The notes beneath the pieces are model-generated. The model worked only from the letters and a program-made list of their open reading frames with translations. It had not been told where the DNA came from and searched no databases. This document shows, piece by piece, positions 15,852 through 24,352 of a DNA stretch of 64,000 nucleotides (position 1 is its first letter; each line of letters begins with the position of its first letter). The position numbers and the translations under genes were made by a program. Origin of the DNA: Rikenella sp031549665 (GTDB taxonomy: Bacteria > Bacteroidota > Bacteroidia > Bacteroidales > Rikenellaceae); NCBI GenBank assembly GCA_031549665.1, contig JAVBPJ010000015.1, positions 1 to 64,000 on the forward strand, written 5' to 3'.

Positions 15852-17366
15852 TTAGATAAACGTAAGCAGTTCGTCGATCAGGGATCGGTCGTTCACCAGA
15901 CGGGGGACTTTGTGCTGCCCGCCCACCTTTTTGCGGGTTTCGAGCCAGCGGTAAAAGGTGCCTCGCGGAGCCACCACCACCTGTGGCAGGGTAAGGGTGG
16001 TAGAGTTGAGCCGTTTGGCGGCGTAATCGGAGTTAAGCTCCTGCAACGTCTGGTCGAGAACCTCGATGAAGCGGGTCAGGTCGGCGGGCGGCGTCTCGAA
16101 CTCGACGAACCACTGGTGTGCGCCCTTGCGGCCTTTGGTCATGTAGAGCGGCGCGGCGGTGTAGTCGCGCAATCGTGATGCGGTTGCCGAACAGGCGGCC
16201 GCCAGGGCGCGGTCGGCATGATCCACGATCAGCTCCTCGCCAAAGGCGTTGATAAAACTTTTGGTGCGGCCCGTGATGCGGATTTTGTACGGGTTCAGGT
16301 TGGTGAACTGCACCGTATCGCCGATCATGTAGCGCCACAACCCGCCGCTGGTGGTGATGATCATGGCGTAGTTGATCCCGCACCGCACCCCTTCGAGCGG
16401 AACGGCCTGCGTGGGGTCGTCCAGCGATTTGAGGGGCAGAAATTCGTAGTAGACTCCGCCGTCGAGCATCAACAGCATGTCGTCGCTGGCGGGGTCGTCC
16501 TGCAGGGCGAAGAATCCTTCCGAGGCGTTGTAGGTCTCCATGTAACGCATCTGGTCGGAGGGAATGATCTGCCGGTAAAGTTCCCTGTAAGGCCCGAAGT
16601 TGACCCCGCCGTGGATGAACAGCGACAGGTTGGGCCACACCTCCAGCAGGTTCTGTTTTCCGGTATGCTCCAGCACCTGTTGCATCAGCACCAGGTTCCA
16701 CGAGGGGACGCCGGCGAACGAGGTGATGGGTTTGTGGATGGCGGTGCGGCAAATGGCCTCGACCTTTTGCGAAAAATCGGGAATCAGGGCGATCTCGCGG
16801 GCAGGTTCCCGCACCAGATCGTACAGCGGGGGGGTATTTTGGATCAAAATGGCCGACAGGTCGCCGCAACGGACCCCGGGGCCGCTCCCCTCGATGGCGT
16901 CGAGCTGGTGGCTTCCGCCCAGGGTAAGGGTTTTTCCGCGAAACGCTTTGCTGTCGGGGAAGTTGCGGGCGAATACGGCAATCACGTCTTTGCCGCCCTG
17001 AAAGTGGCACCCGCGAAGCGATTCGGGGGTAACGGGCAGGTATTTGCTGCGGTCGCCCGTGGTTCCCGACGAACGGGCGAACCAGCGTACCGGCGAGGGC
17101 CAAAGGATGTTTTGCTCTCCGCGGCGCATCCGTTCAATGTCGGGTTGCAGGGCGTTGTAGTCGACCACCGGAACCTGCGCCACAAAACGTTCGGGGGTGT
17201 CGAAACTGCCCATGCCGAAACGGGTGAGGTACTCGGTGCCGGCGCCGTACTTCAGGAGCAGTTGAAACTGTTCGCGCTGCACGTCGAACGGATGGCGCGA
17301 AAAGCGGTCGATTGCCCGCAGTCGCCGCGCGTGCAGCGTTCTGATCAAAAAATTCGCAACATCCAT
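15852..17366 (-). CDS. GH3-like acyl-adenylating enzyme
   Basis: 504 residues. It resembles the GH3 auxin-responsive promoter family, ANL-type adenylate-forming enzymes. Visible landmarks are the phosphate-binding RSSGTTGDRSKYLPV (about 98-112), YNASEGFFA for the A5 region, GVYYEFLPL, and GDTVQFTNLNPYKI, followed by a small C-terminal domain. Plant relatives join amino acids to jasmonate or auxin; the bacterial substrate is unknown. It begins 3 bases after the rseP stop, so it is tightly coupled to an envelope-stress protease gene, which gives no clear functional clue. Confidence 0.85.
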   Translation of the reverse strand: MDVANFLIRTLHARRLRAIDRFSRHPFDVQREQFQLLLKYGAGTEYLTRFGMGSFDTPERFVAQVPVVDYNALQPDIERMRRGEQNILWPSPVRWFARSSGTTGDRSKYLPVTPESLRGCHFQGGKDVIAVFARNFPDSKAFRGKTLTLGGSHQLDAIEGSGPGVRCGDLSAILIQNTPPLYDLVREPAREIALIPDFSQKVEAICRTAIHKPITSFAGVPSWNLVLMQQVLEHTGKQNLLEVWPNLSLFIHGGVNFGPYRELYRQIIPSDQMRYMETYNASEGFFALQDDPASDDMLLMLDGGVYYEFLPLKSLDDPTQAVPLEGVRCGINYAMIITTSGGLWRYMIGDTVQFTNLNPYKIRITGRTKSFINAFGEELIVDHADRALAAACSATASRLRDYTAAPLYMTKGRKGAHQWFVEFETPPADLTRFIEVLDQTLQELNSDYAAKRLNSTTLTLPQVVVAPRGTFYRWLETRKKVGGQHKVPRLVNDRSLIDELLTFI

Positions 17367-17369
17367 CGG

Positions 17370-18692
17370 CTATCCGAATATGAGTTTCAACAGGTCGTTC
17401 CCGTTGGCCAGGATGATTACTCCGAACACCAGCACCATGCCGAACAGTTGGGCGCGCTCCATGAACTTGTCGCTGGGGGTGCGTCCGGTGATCATTTCGT
17501 ACAGGATGAAGACCACGTGCCCCCCGTCCAGCAGCGGAATGGGCAGGATGTTCAACACGGCCAGCATGATCGAGAACAGGGCCGTGATGTGCCAGAACGA
17601 GATCCAGTCCCACTGGCCGGGGAAAATGTTCCCCATGGCGATCAAACCGCCCACCGATTTGTAGGCTTCGGTGTCGGGCGAAAAGATGAGCTTGAGCTGT
17701 TTCAGGTAGTTGTCGATCGAGGCCACGGCGCGTTTGAACCCGGCGGGAATCGACTGCCAGAAATTGTACGTTTTGGTGCTGACGGGGTAGTTTTTCAGTT
17801 CGGGCCCTTTGGCCATCGCCCCGATGAGGCCCTGGTCGGAGACCACCACCGGAAGCTCCATCGCCACTCCGGCCCGGACAAAACCGAGTTGCAGGGTGTC
17901 CTGTTTGTGCGAGGTAAAGACGCTCCGGAACTGGTCGTAGTAGGTCATCGCCACCCCGTCGACGCTGGTGAGCGAGTCGCCCGCTTGCAATCCGGCCGCG
18001 CGGGCCGCTCCGTCGGGCAACACGTCGGCCAGCAAAAAGGGATAGCGCAGGTCTATGAAATGTTTGTCCTTAAGCATCCGCTTGATGAACGACGGGTCGA
18101 TGGGCAGGGTAACCCGTTCTCCGTCGCGGTCCACCACCACCTGGTTCTCCTCTTCCAGCAGGATCGCTGCCGGGATTTGTTGAAAATTTTCGATGTATTG
18201 CCCCCCTACCGACAGCACGCGGTCGCCGTCGCGGAAGCCCATCTCTTGGGCCAGTTCGCTGTAGGCAAACCCTTCCTTCACGTCGGCGGTTTTGATGTAC
18301 GAGTCGCCCCAGGCGTAGGTAACGCCGATGTAGATGCCGATGGCCAGCAGGATGTTCATCAGCACGCCGCCGACGATGATCAGCAGGCGTTGCCAGGCCG
18401 GTTTCGAGCGGAACTCCCAGGGTTGGGGTTCGCTTTTGAGCGAGTCGGTGTCCATCGACTCGTCGACCATGCCGGCGATTTTGCAGTACCCTCCCACAGG
18501 AACCCAGCCCACGCCGTATTCGGTGTCGCCCCGCTTGAATTTAAACAGCGAGAACCAGGGGTTGAAGAAAAGGTAGAATTTTTCGACCCGGGCCTTGAAG
18601 AGTTTGGCGAAGAAAAAATGGCCGAACTCGTGAACCAGTACCAGAATTGAAAAACTGACGACAAATTGCAGGACTTTGATGAGGATCTCCAT
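17370..18692 (-). CDS. rseP: Site-2 protease RseP
   Basis: 440 residues, M50 family. The zinc motif HEFGH is at 21-25 inside the first membrane helix, the second zinc-ligand motif LLDGGH has Asp389, and one or two PDZ-like regions lie between (about 120-290). It cleaves membrane-embedded substrates such as anti-sigma factors. I chose ATG 18692 because it places HEFGH in the first helix; a longer upstream frame is unrelated sequence. It follows dxr by 26 bases, a pairing common in bacteria. Confidence 0.95.
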   Translation of the reverse strand: MEILIKVLQFVVSFSILVLVHEFGHFFFAKLFKARVEKFYLFFNPWFSLFKFKRGDTEYGVGWVPVGGYCKIAGMVDESMDTDSLKSEPQPWEFRSKPAWQRLLIIVGGVLMNILLAIGIYIGVTYAWGDSYIKTADVKEGFAYSELAQEMGFRDGDRVLSVGGQYIENFQQIPAAILLEEENQVVVDRDGERVTLPIDPSFIKRMLKDKHFIDLRYPFLLADVLPDGAARAAGLQAGDSLTSVDGVAMTYYDQFRSVFTSHKQDTLQLGFVRAGVAMELPVVVSDQGLIGAMAKGPELKNYPVSTKTYNFWQSIPAGFKRAVASIDNYLKQLKLIFSPDTEAYKSVGGLIAMGNIFPGQWDWISFWHITALFSIMLAVLNILPIPLLDGGHVVFILYEMITGRTPSDKFMERAQLFGMVLVFGVIILANGNDLLKLIFG

Positions 18693-18718
18693 TGGGGGCA
18701 AGTTAGGAAAGGGGCAAG

Positions 18719-19894
18719 TTAGGGAATAAGGGTGGTGGCAAAATGGCGGGCTTCGGCGTCGAGGGCCCGGTAATGGTCGAGCGAAGCGGGGGCGGCGGCG
18801 GGAAGGGCGTCGAGGGTTCGGGCCAACAGCGTGTGGATGGCGGTGAACGGAATGGAACCCGACAAAAAACGGGCCACTGCCACTTCGTTGGCTGCGTTCA
18901 GGATGCAGGGGGCTCCGCCGCCCGCGCGAAGGGCCTCGTAGGCAAGCTCCAGGCAGGGGTAGCGGTCGGGGTCGGGCGAACAAAAGGTGAGCGTTCCGCC
19001 CTGGCAGGGGTCGTAGCGTTCGCCCCGGGCCGGAAAACGGTGCGGGAAGGTGAGGGCGTAGCGGATGGGCAGTTTCATGTCGGGCGTTCCGAGCTGCGCT
19101 TTCAGCGCGCCGTCCTCGAACTCCACAAACGAGTGGATGATGGACTGGGGATGGATCACCACGTCGATTTGATCGGGGGTCAGGCCGAAAAGCCAGCGGG
19201 CTTCGATCACCTCAAACCCTTTATTGACCATCGTGGCCGAATCGATGGTGATTTTTGGCCCCATTGTCCAGTTGGGATGTTGCAGGGCCTGCGCGGGCGT
19301 TACGCGGCAAAGTTGGTCGAGGGGAAGGTCGCGCAAGGCGCCGCCCGAAGCGGTCAGGATCACCCTCCGCAGGGGCGAAGGCTCGCCCACGATCGATTGA
19401 AAAATGGCCGAGTGTTCCGAATCCACCGGCAGGATGGGCGCACCGCTCTGTCGGGCGGCGGCGATCACCAGTTCGCCCGCCACCACCAGGCTCTCTTTGT
19501 TGGCCAGGGCCACTTTTTTCCCGGCCTGCACAGCGGCCAGGGTGGGAGCCAGTCCGGCAAATCCAACCAGCGCAGAGATCACCACGTCAACCCCCTCGCC
19601 CCGAACTACCTGTCCGAGGGCCTCGGCGCCGGCGTATACCTTGACGGGCAACGACGACAGGCGCTCTTTCAGGGGGGCGTAAAACGCAGGGTCGGCGATC
19701 ACCACCGAGTCGGGCATAAATTCGATCGCCTGTTGGGCCAACAGTTCCCAATTGCGGTGGGCAGCCAGCACTTCGACCGCAAAATGACCGGGCAGCTCGC
19801 GCACCACTTCGAGGCTCTGCCGGCCGATCGACCCGGTGGAACCGAGTATGGCCAGACGTTGCGGACTTTGTGAATTTTGCGGCTGTGCGTGCAT
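18719..19894 (-). CDS. dxr: 1-deoxy-D-xylulose 5-phosphate reductoisomerase
   Basis: 391 residues, normal length. NADPH loop GSTGSIG at 18-24, NKES at 133-136, and the metal/substrate residues Asp159, Ser160 and Glu161 in PVDSEHSAIFQ. It catalyses the committed step of the MEP pathway, DXP to MEP, with NADPH and a divalent metal. ATG 19894 (MHAQPQNS) is 14 bases downstream of the M23-like gene's stop. The same pathway's ispE lies at 2405-3214. Confidence 0.96.
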   Translation of the reverse strand: MHAQPQNSQSPQRLAILGSTGSIGRQSLEVVRELPGHFAVEVLAAHRNWELLAQQAIEFMPDSVVIADPAFYAPLKERLSSLPVKVYAGAEALGQVVRGEGVDVVISALVGFAGLAPTLAAVQAGKKVALANKESLVVAGELVIAAARQSGAPILPVDSEHSAIFQSIVGEPSPLRRVILTASGGALRDLPLDQLCRVTPAQALQHPNWTMGPKITIDSATMVNKGFEVIEARWLFGLTPDQIDVVIHPQSIIHSFVEFEDGALKAQLGTPDMKLPIRYALTFPHRFPARGERYDPCQGGTLTFCSPDPDRYPCLELAYEALRAGGGAPCILNAANEVAVARFLSGSIPFTAIHTLLARTLDALPAAAPASLDHYRALDAEARHFATTLIP

Positions 19895-19908
19895 CCCTCC
19901 CTGGGTGT

Positions 19909-20751
19909 TTAAAAGGCGATGTAGTTTTCGGGGTCGACCGGCGATCCGTTGTACCACAATTCGAAAGTGAGGTAAGGAATTTTCGTGTCGGTTACGGCCC
20001 CGGTTACGGCGATCGGCTCGCCGGCCTTTACCCGGTCGCCCACCTGTTTGATGACGTTATTGACGTCTCGGTATACCGACACGATGTTGCCCGCGTGTTG
20101 CAGGGTGAGCTGCGATCCCTGATCGGGAGTCCAGGTATTTTGGATGATCGTGCCGTCCAGCACCGCCAGCACGACCTGCCCGGGGGCCGGAGCGATTTCG
20201 ATGCCGAAGACTTTCTTATCCGGCGCAAAGCTGCGTGTAATCAATCCTTTCACCGGCGGAAGCAGGGCGAATCCCTTTTGTCCCCGGGTGTGGGCCGAAG
20301 CGGGATTGACCAGCGCATAGGTTCCGCTTTTCATCTGTCCGCGCAGGATCGAGTCGAGCAGGATACGCTCCTGCACCGAGCCGCGGACTCCCTCGCGCCT
20401 GGCTGTGTCGCCGGCCAGGGCGGGCAACTGCCCGTCCAGAATAAGCGACAGGTTTTGCTGGTAAAGTTCCCAGCGATGCACCTCGTTGTCCAGCGAGTCG
20501 ATTTTCAGCAGGCTCTCGATCAATGCCTCGCGCGACTTGCCGCCCGGATACCCCGGAATCAGGTCCAGGATCGAGGTGTAGGCCACCAGCATCAGCACGG
20601 CCACAAAAACCGCGGCCAGCAGGGCCAGGCCCGACAGGAGGAGGGCGAATCGGCTGATAAAGACGTGCCATATCTCCTGCCCGGTACGTACGTTCCGGAG
20701 CGAGAGCTTGTTACGCTGATTGAAGTACTCGATGAATTGCTTAAACGCCAT
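19909..20751 (-). CDS. Degenerate M23/LytM-domain membrane protein
   Basis: 280 residues. A single membrane helix at about 33-58 anchors a periplasmic part with a short coiled region and a C-terminal LytM-like domain (about 165-280). The fold signature is present (GFALLPPVKGLITRSF, GIEIAPAPG, YLTFELWYNG) but the zinc ligands are not: the H-x3-D site reads KVFGIE and the H-x-H site reads LTFE. It is therefore expected to be catalytically inactive, perhaps an activator or scaffold for cell-wall amidases as EnvC is. It is the first gene of the run M23-dxr-rseP-GH3-dNK-methyltransferase. Confidence 0.8.
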   Translation of the reverse strand: MAFKQFIEYFNQRNKLSLRNVRTGQEIWHVFISRFALLLSGLALLAAVFVAVLMLVAYTSILDLIPGYPGGKSREALIESLLKIDSLDNEVHRWELYQQNLSLILDGQLPALAGDTARREGVRGSVQERILLDSILRGQMKSGTYALVNPASAHTRGQKGFALLPPVKGLITRSFAPDKKVFGIEIAPAPGQVVLAVLDGTIIQNTWTPDQGSQLTLQHAGNIVSVYRDVNNVIKQVGDRVKAGEPIAVTGAVTDTKIPYLTFELWYNGSPVDPENYIAF

Positions 20752-20771
20752 ATAGACACACTATATTCGGA

Positions 20772-20779
20772 CAAAGATA
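20772..20779 (-). promoter_or_regulatory. -7 promoter box for the M23-dxr-rseP operon
   Basis: TATCTTTG on the minus strand, 20 bases before the M23-like ATG. No convincing -33 element. It is divergent to the box at 20828-20835. Confidence 0.6.
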
Positions 20780-20827
20780 ACATTTTCTTCGACTCATTCG
20801 GCGGAGAATCCGATCGGAAAAAAGTAT

Positions 20828-20835
20828 TACATTTG
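20828..20835 (+). promoter_or_regulatory. -7 promoter box for the galactose block
   Basis: TACATTTG matches TAnnTTTG, 33 bases before the nucleotidyltransferase ATG. The -33 element is weak, which may mean an activator is needed. Confidence 0.55.
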
Positions 20836-20868
20836 TGAAACGAAACCTTGTTCGACTACACAACACAC

Positions 20869-21810
20869 ATGCAACAACCCGCTCTTTTAATTCTGGCCGC
20901 CGGTATGGGGTCGCGTTACGGATCGCTCAAACAGATGGACGGCATCGGGCCGCACCGCGAAGCGATCATCGACTATTCAGTATACGATGCCATCCGCGCC
21001 GGTTTCGGCAAAGTGGTTTTTGTGATCCGCCACAGCTTTGGCGCCGAATTCCAGGAGGTGTTCAACGAAGCGCGATTCGGCCATAAAATCAAAGTCGACT
21101 ATGTGTTTCAGGAACTCGACATGCTGCCCGAAGGATTTTCGGTCCCGGCCGGGCGCGAAAAACCCTGGGGCACCAACCACGCCCTGATGATGGGTGCATC
21201 GGCCATCAACGAACCCTTCGCCGCCATCAACGCCGACGACTTCTACGGCCAGCACGCCATTGCCGTGATGGGCAAATTCCTGCAAGAGTCCGTCGGAAAG
21301 GTCGGCCAGTACGCCATGGTGGGCTATCAGGTGCGCAAAACCCTTTCGGAGTTCGGCACCGTCAGCCGCGGCGTATGCACCGTCAGCCCCGACGGCTACC
21401 TGCAATCGATCGTGGAACGCACCAAAATCGAACGTCAGGGAGGCCAGATCGTCTACATCGAACCCGACGGGACGCACCCCCTGGCCGAAGAGACCCCCGT
21501 GTCGATGAACCTGTTCGGCTTCACGCCCGATTACTTCGCCCACAGCGAGAGCTACTTCAAGGAGTTCCTGAAAGAGAACCGCGATAACCTCAGGGCCGAG
21601 TTCTTCATCCCGCTGCTGGTAAACAAACTGGTCGAAGAGGGAACGGCCACCCTGAAAGTGCTGGAAACCACCTCCGACTGGTTCGGCGTTACCTACAAAG
21701 AAGATCGTCCCGCCACGGTGGCCCGTATCCAGAAATTAATCGAACAGGGAGTCTATCCCGAAAATCTGTGGGGGGGAATAATTTCCTTTCCTGTCTTTGT
21801 AACTCCTTAA
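20869..21810 (+). CDS. Sugar-1-phosphate nucleotidyltransferase family protein
   Basis: 313 residues. The N-terminal NTP-binding signature LAAGMGSRYGSLKQ is at 9-22, and the metal-binding Asp pair is in NADDFYG. The family makes NDP-sugars from sugar-1-phosphates and NTP. I chose ATG 20869; a TTG 21 bases upstream also opens the frame but lies close to the promoter. It is followed by galM, an MFS sugar transporter and galK, with no galT, so it might supply the uridylyl transfer for galactose-1-phosphate (inference). The last ten residues follow a run of seven G at 21770-21776; with six G the protein would end at LWGE, so the tail may come from slippage or a sequencing error. Confidence 0.8.
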   Translation: MQQPALLILAAGMGSRYGSLKQMDGIGPHREAIIDYSVYDAIRAGFGKVVFVIRHSFGAEFQEVFNEARFGHKIKVDYVFQELDMLPEGFSVPAGREKPWGTNHALMMGASAINEPFAAINADDFYGQHAIAVMGKFLQESVGKVGQYAMVGYQVRKTLSEFGTVSRGVCTVSPDGYLQSIVERTKIERQGGQIVYIEPDGTHPLAEETPVSMNLFGFTPDYFAHSESYFKEFLKENRDNLRAEFFIPLLVNKLVEEGTATLKVLETTSDWFGVTYKEDRPATVARIQKLIEQGVYPENLWGGIISFPVFVTP

Positions 21811-21831
21811 AATCCAACCACTCCGAAGGCC

Positions 21832-22890
21832 ATGCAGATCGAACAATACGTTTGGGGATTGACCCCCGAAGGGATGCCCGTGATCCTCTACACGATGACC
21901 AACCAGCAGGGCGCCTATGTGAAACTGACCAACCTGGGAGCCGCCATCGTGGCGGTCGGCGTTCCCGACAAGCACGGGAAAATCGACGACGTAGCCCTCG
22001 GATACGAGGAGTGGTCGTCCTACCAGGGCGACGGCGCGGCCATGGGCAAAAGCGTGGGCCGTTACGCCAACCGCATCGCCAGGGGGCGTTTCACCCTCGA
22101 CGGAGCCGACTACCACCTGGCCGTCAACAACGGCCCCAACCACCTGCACGGCGGCCCCACGGGCTTCGCCAACCGGCTGTGGGAAGCCCGCGTGGAGACC
22201 GACCGCGTGGTGTTCGCCTACCAAAGCCCCGACGGGGAGGAGAACTACCCGGGCGACCTGAACGTCGAAGCCTGCTACGACTGGGGCGACGACAACGCCC
22301 TGATCATCACCTATTACGGACGGGTCGACGGCAAAGCCACCATCCTGAACCTGACCAACCACGTCTATTTCAACCTCAAGGGCGACGGCCAGGGCGACAT
22401 CCTCGACCACACCCTGCAACTGAACGCCTCGCACTTCCTGCCCACCGACCCGACGGCCATTCCCACCGGAGAGCTGCAGCCGGTAGAAGGAACCCCGATG
22501 GACTTCCGCACCCCCCACCTGATCGGCCAACGGATCGAGCAACCCTACGAACACCTGACAATCGGCAAGGGATACGACCACTGCTGGGCCATCGACGGCT
22601 GGACACCCGGGCAGCTCACCGCCGCAGGTACATTGAGCGAAGCCTCGACCGGCCGCAAGATCGAAATCCTCACCACCCAGCCCGGCATCCAAATCTACAC
22701 CGGCAACTGGCTGGCCGGATCGCCCGCCGGAAAACACGGCCAGCAATACATCGACCGCAGCGGCGTAGCCCTCGAATGCCAGCTCTTCCCCGACACCCCC
22801 AACAAGCCCCAGTTCCCCGGAAACGGCGCCGTACTTCGCCCGGGCGAAACGTACAAGCAGCAAATCGTCTACAAGTTCTCTCTGTTGTAG
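21832..22890 (+). CDS. galM: Aldose 1-epimerase (galactose mutarotase)
   Basis: 352 residues, a cytoplasmic form with no signal peptide. Family marks are GRYANRIARGRF near 78, NGPNHLHGGPTGF with the substrate histidine, a second catalytic-region histidine in LTNHVYFNL, and the C-terminal ALECQLFPDTPN carrying the expected catalytic Glu. It interconverts alpha- and beta-galactose, supplying the alpha-anomer to GalK two genes downstream. The ATG is 21 bases after the nucleotidyltransferase stop. Confidence 0.95.
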   Translation: MQIEQYVWGLTPEGMPVILYTMTNQQGAYVKLTNLGAAIVAVGVPDKHGKIDDVALGYEEWSSYQGDGAAMGKSVGRYANRIARGRFTLDGADYHLAVNNGPNHLHGGPTGFANRLWEARVETDRVVFAYQSPDGEENYPGDLNVEACYDWGDDNALIITYYGRVDGKATILNLTNHVYFNLKGDGQGDILDHTLQLNASHFLPTDPTAIPTGELQPVEGTPMDFRTPHLIGQRIEQPYEHLTIGKGYDHCWAIDGWTPGQLTAAGTLSEASTGRKIEILTTQPGIQIYTGNWLAGSPAGKHGQQYIDRSGVALECQLFPDTPNKPQFPGNGAVLRPGETYKQQIVYKFSLL

Positions 22891-22953
22891 CCTCCCGAGC
22901 GACAACGGAGCCTTTTAACCGTTCACCACTAACTCAAACAAACACCAATCCCT

Positions 22954-24222
22954 ATGACACAAACAAAACAAATCAACTACACGGGGCCATTCATCACAAT
23001 GGTTTTCCTGTTCTTCATCGTCGGTTTTTTGACCGTGGTCAACCAGCAGTTCCAAAAACCGCTGCAAGCCATCCTGCTTTCGGGCGAGGCGCTCGAAAGT
23101 ATCAAGAACACACTGGCGGTGATGATCACCTTCTCGTGGTTCCTCTCGTACCCCATCTTCGGCGGCGTGGGCACCAATTTCGTGAACAAGTACGGCTATA
23201 AGGGCGCCCTGATCCGCGGCCTGATGATTATGGTCGTCGGCTTGGCCATTTTCGAAGGTTCCGTGCTTTACGAAGAGTTCGCAGGCGGAAACATCGGGGA
23301 AATTCCCGTGTCGTATTTCATCTTCCTGCTGGGATCGTTCATCGTGGGCGGCGGCGTAACCATCATGCAGGTGGTGATCAACCCCTACCTGGTAGCCTGC
23401 AAAGTGGGAAGCACCAGCGACGTGCAACGCCAGAACATCGGCGGATCGGCCAACTCGATCGGCACCACCCTCGCCCCCCATTTTGTGGGCGCCATCATCT
23501 TCGGCGGCCTGGCCACCGAGCAAATCCAGATCAACCAGCTCATTTGGCCCTTCGTCGGACTGATGGTAGTGATCGCTCTGGTTACCTTCATCGTGAACAA
23601 GCTCCACCTGCCGCACATCGAAGGCACGACCAACGAGGGCGGCGGCAAACTGGAACGCTCCATTTGGTCGTTCCGCCACCTGGTGCTCGGCGTAGTAGCC
23701 ATCTTCGTCTATGTGGGCGTTGAGGTGTGCGTGGGAGCCAACATCGTGATGAGCGCCGAATCGTTCGGCAGCCAATTTGTCGAAACAGCCGCCACCATGG
23801 CCATGCTCTACTGGGGCGGTATGTTGGTAGGCCGTCTGATCGGCGCCGCCATCAGCAAAGTTTCGGCAAAAGCCCAATTGACCATCACCTCGATCGCCGC
23901 AGGCCTGCTGGTTGCAGGGGCCATGGCGACCTCCAACCCCTGGTTGCTGGTGGGCGTGGGTCTGTTCCACTCCGTTATGTGGCCCGCCACTTTCTCGCTG
24001 GCCGTCAAGGGACTGGGCAAATACACCTCAGCCGGTTCGGGCGCCCTGATGATCGGGGTACTCGGCGGGGGCGTACTTCCGTTGTTCCAGGGCGGTATGG
24101 CCGACTGGTTCGGCGGCGACTGGACCTGGACCTGGACCATCGTGATCGTGGGCGAAGTATACCTGCTGTACTACGCACTGCTGGGCAGCAAAATCCGCAA
24201 ACAGGACCTGATCGCCGAATAA
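22954..24222 (+). CDS. gluP: MFS glucose/galactose-type sugar transporter
   Basis: 422 residues with about twelve membrane helices. It resembles the fucose/glucose/galactose:H+ symporters of Bacteroidota: an N-terminal FITMVFLFFIVGFLTVVNQ segment, GSFIVGGGVTIMQVVINPY, and the second-half VGRLIGAAI loop. It should import galactose or glucose through the inner membrane. It sits between galM (63 bases) and galK (130 bases). Sugar choice is inferred from the neighbours. Confidence 0.88.
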   Translation: MTQTKQINYTGPFITMVFLFFIVGFLTVVNQQFQKPLQAILLSGEALESIKNTLAVMITFSWFLSYPIFGGVGTNFVNKYGYKGALIRGLMIMVVGLAIFEGSVLYEEFAGGNIGEIPVSYFIFLLGSFIVGGGVTIMQVVINPYLVACKVGSTSDVQRQNIGGSANSIGTTLAPHFVGAIIFGGLATEQIQINQLIWPFVGLMVVIALVTFIVNKLHLPHIEGTTNEGGGKLERSIWSFRHLVLGVVAIFVYVGVEVCVGANIVMSAESFGSQFVETAATMAMLYWGGMLVGRLIGAAISKVSAKAQLTITSIAAGLLVAGAMATSNPWLLVGVGLFHSVMWPATFSLAVKGLGKYTSAGSGALMIGVLGGGVLPLFQGGMADWFGGDWTWTWTIVIVGEVYLLYYALLGSKIRKQDLIAE

Positions 24223-24259
24223 TTCCTGCTTTGGAGTAAGTTGCGCTGTGCGCGGCTTC

Positions 24260-24336
24260 GCACCTTTTGGTGCCCGAAAAATTTCCTGAATGCTTCGCAT
24301 TCTGCTCGGTTTACGCTGCGGCGAATGCGAAGCATT
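24260..24336 (+). repeat. Two hairpins between the transporter gene and galK
   Basis: A small hairpin (GCACC TTTT GGTGC, 24260-24273) is followed by a long one with perfect 14-base arms (24289-24302 with 24323-24336) and a 20-base loop. The second arm ends in TTTT (24335-24338), but no long T-run follows and galK starts 16 bases later. This may be an mRNA-stabilising, attenuating or REP-like element that sets different levels for transporter and kinase. Confidence 0.55.
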
Positions 24337-24352
24337 TTAAATTCAACTTGCA

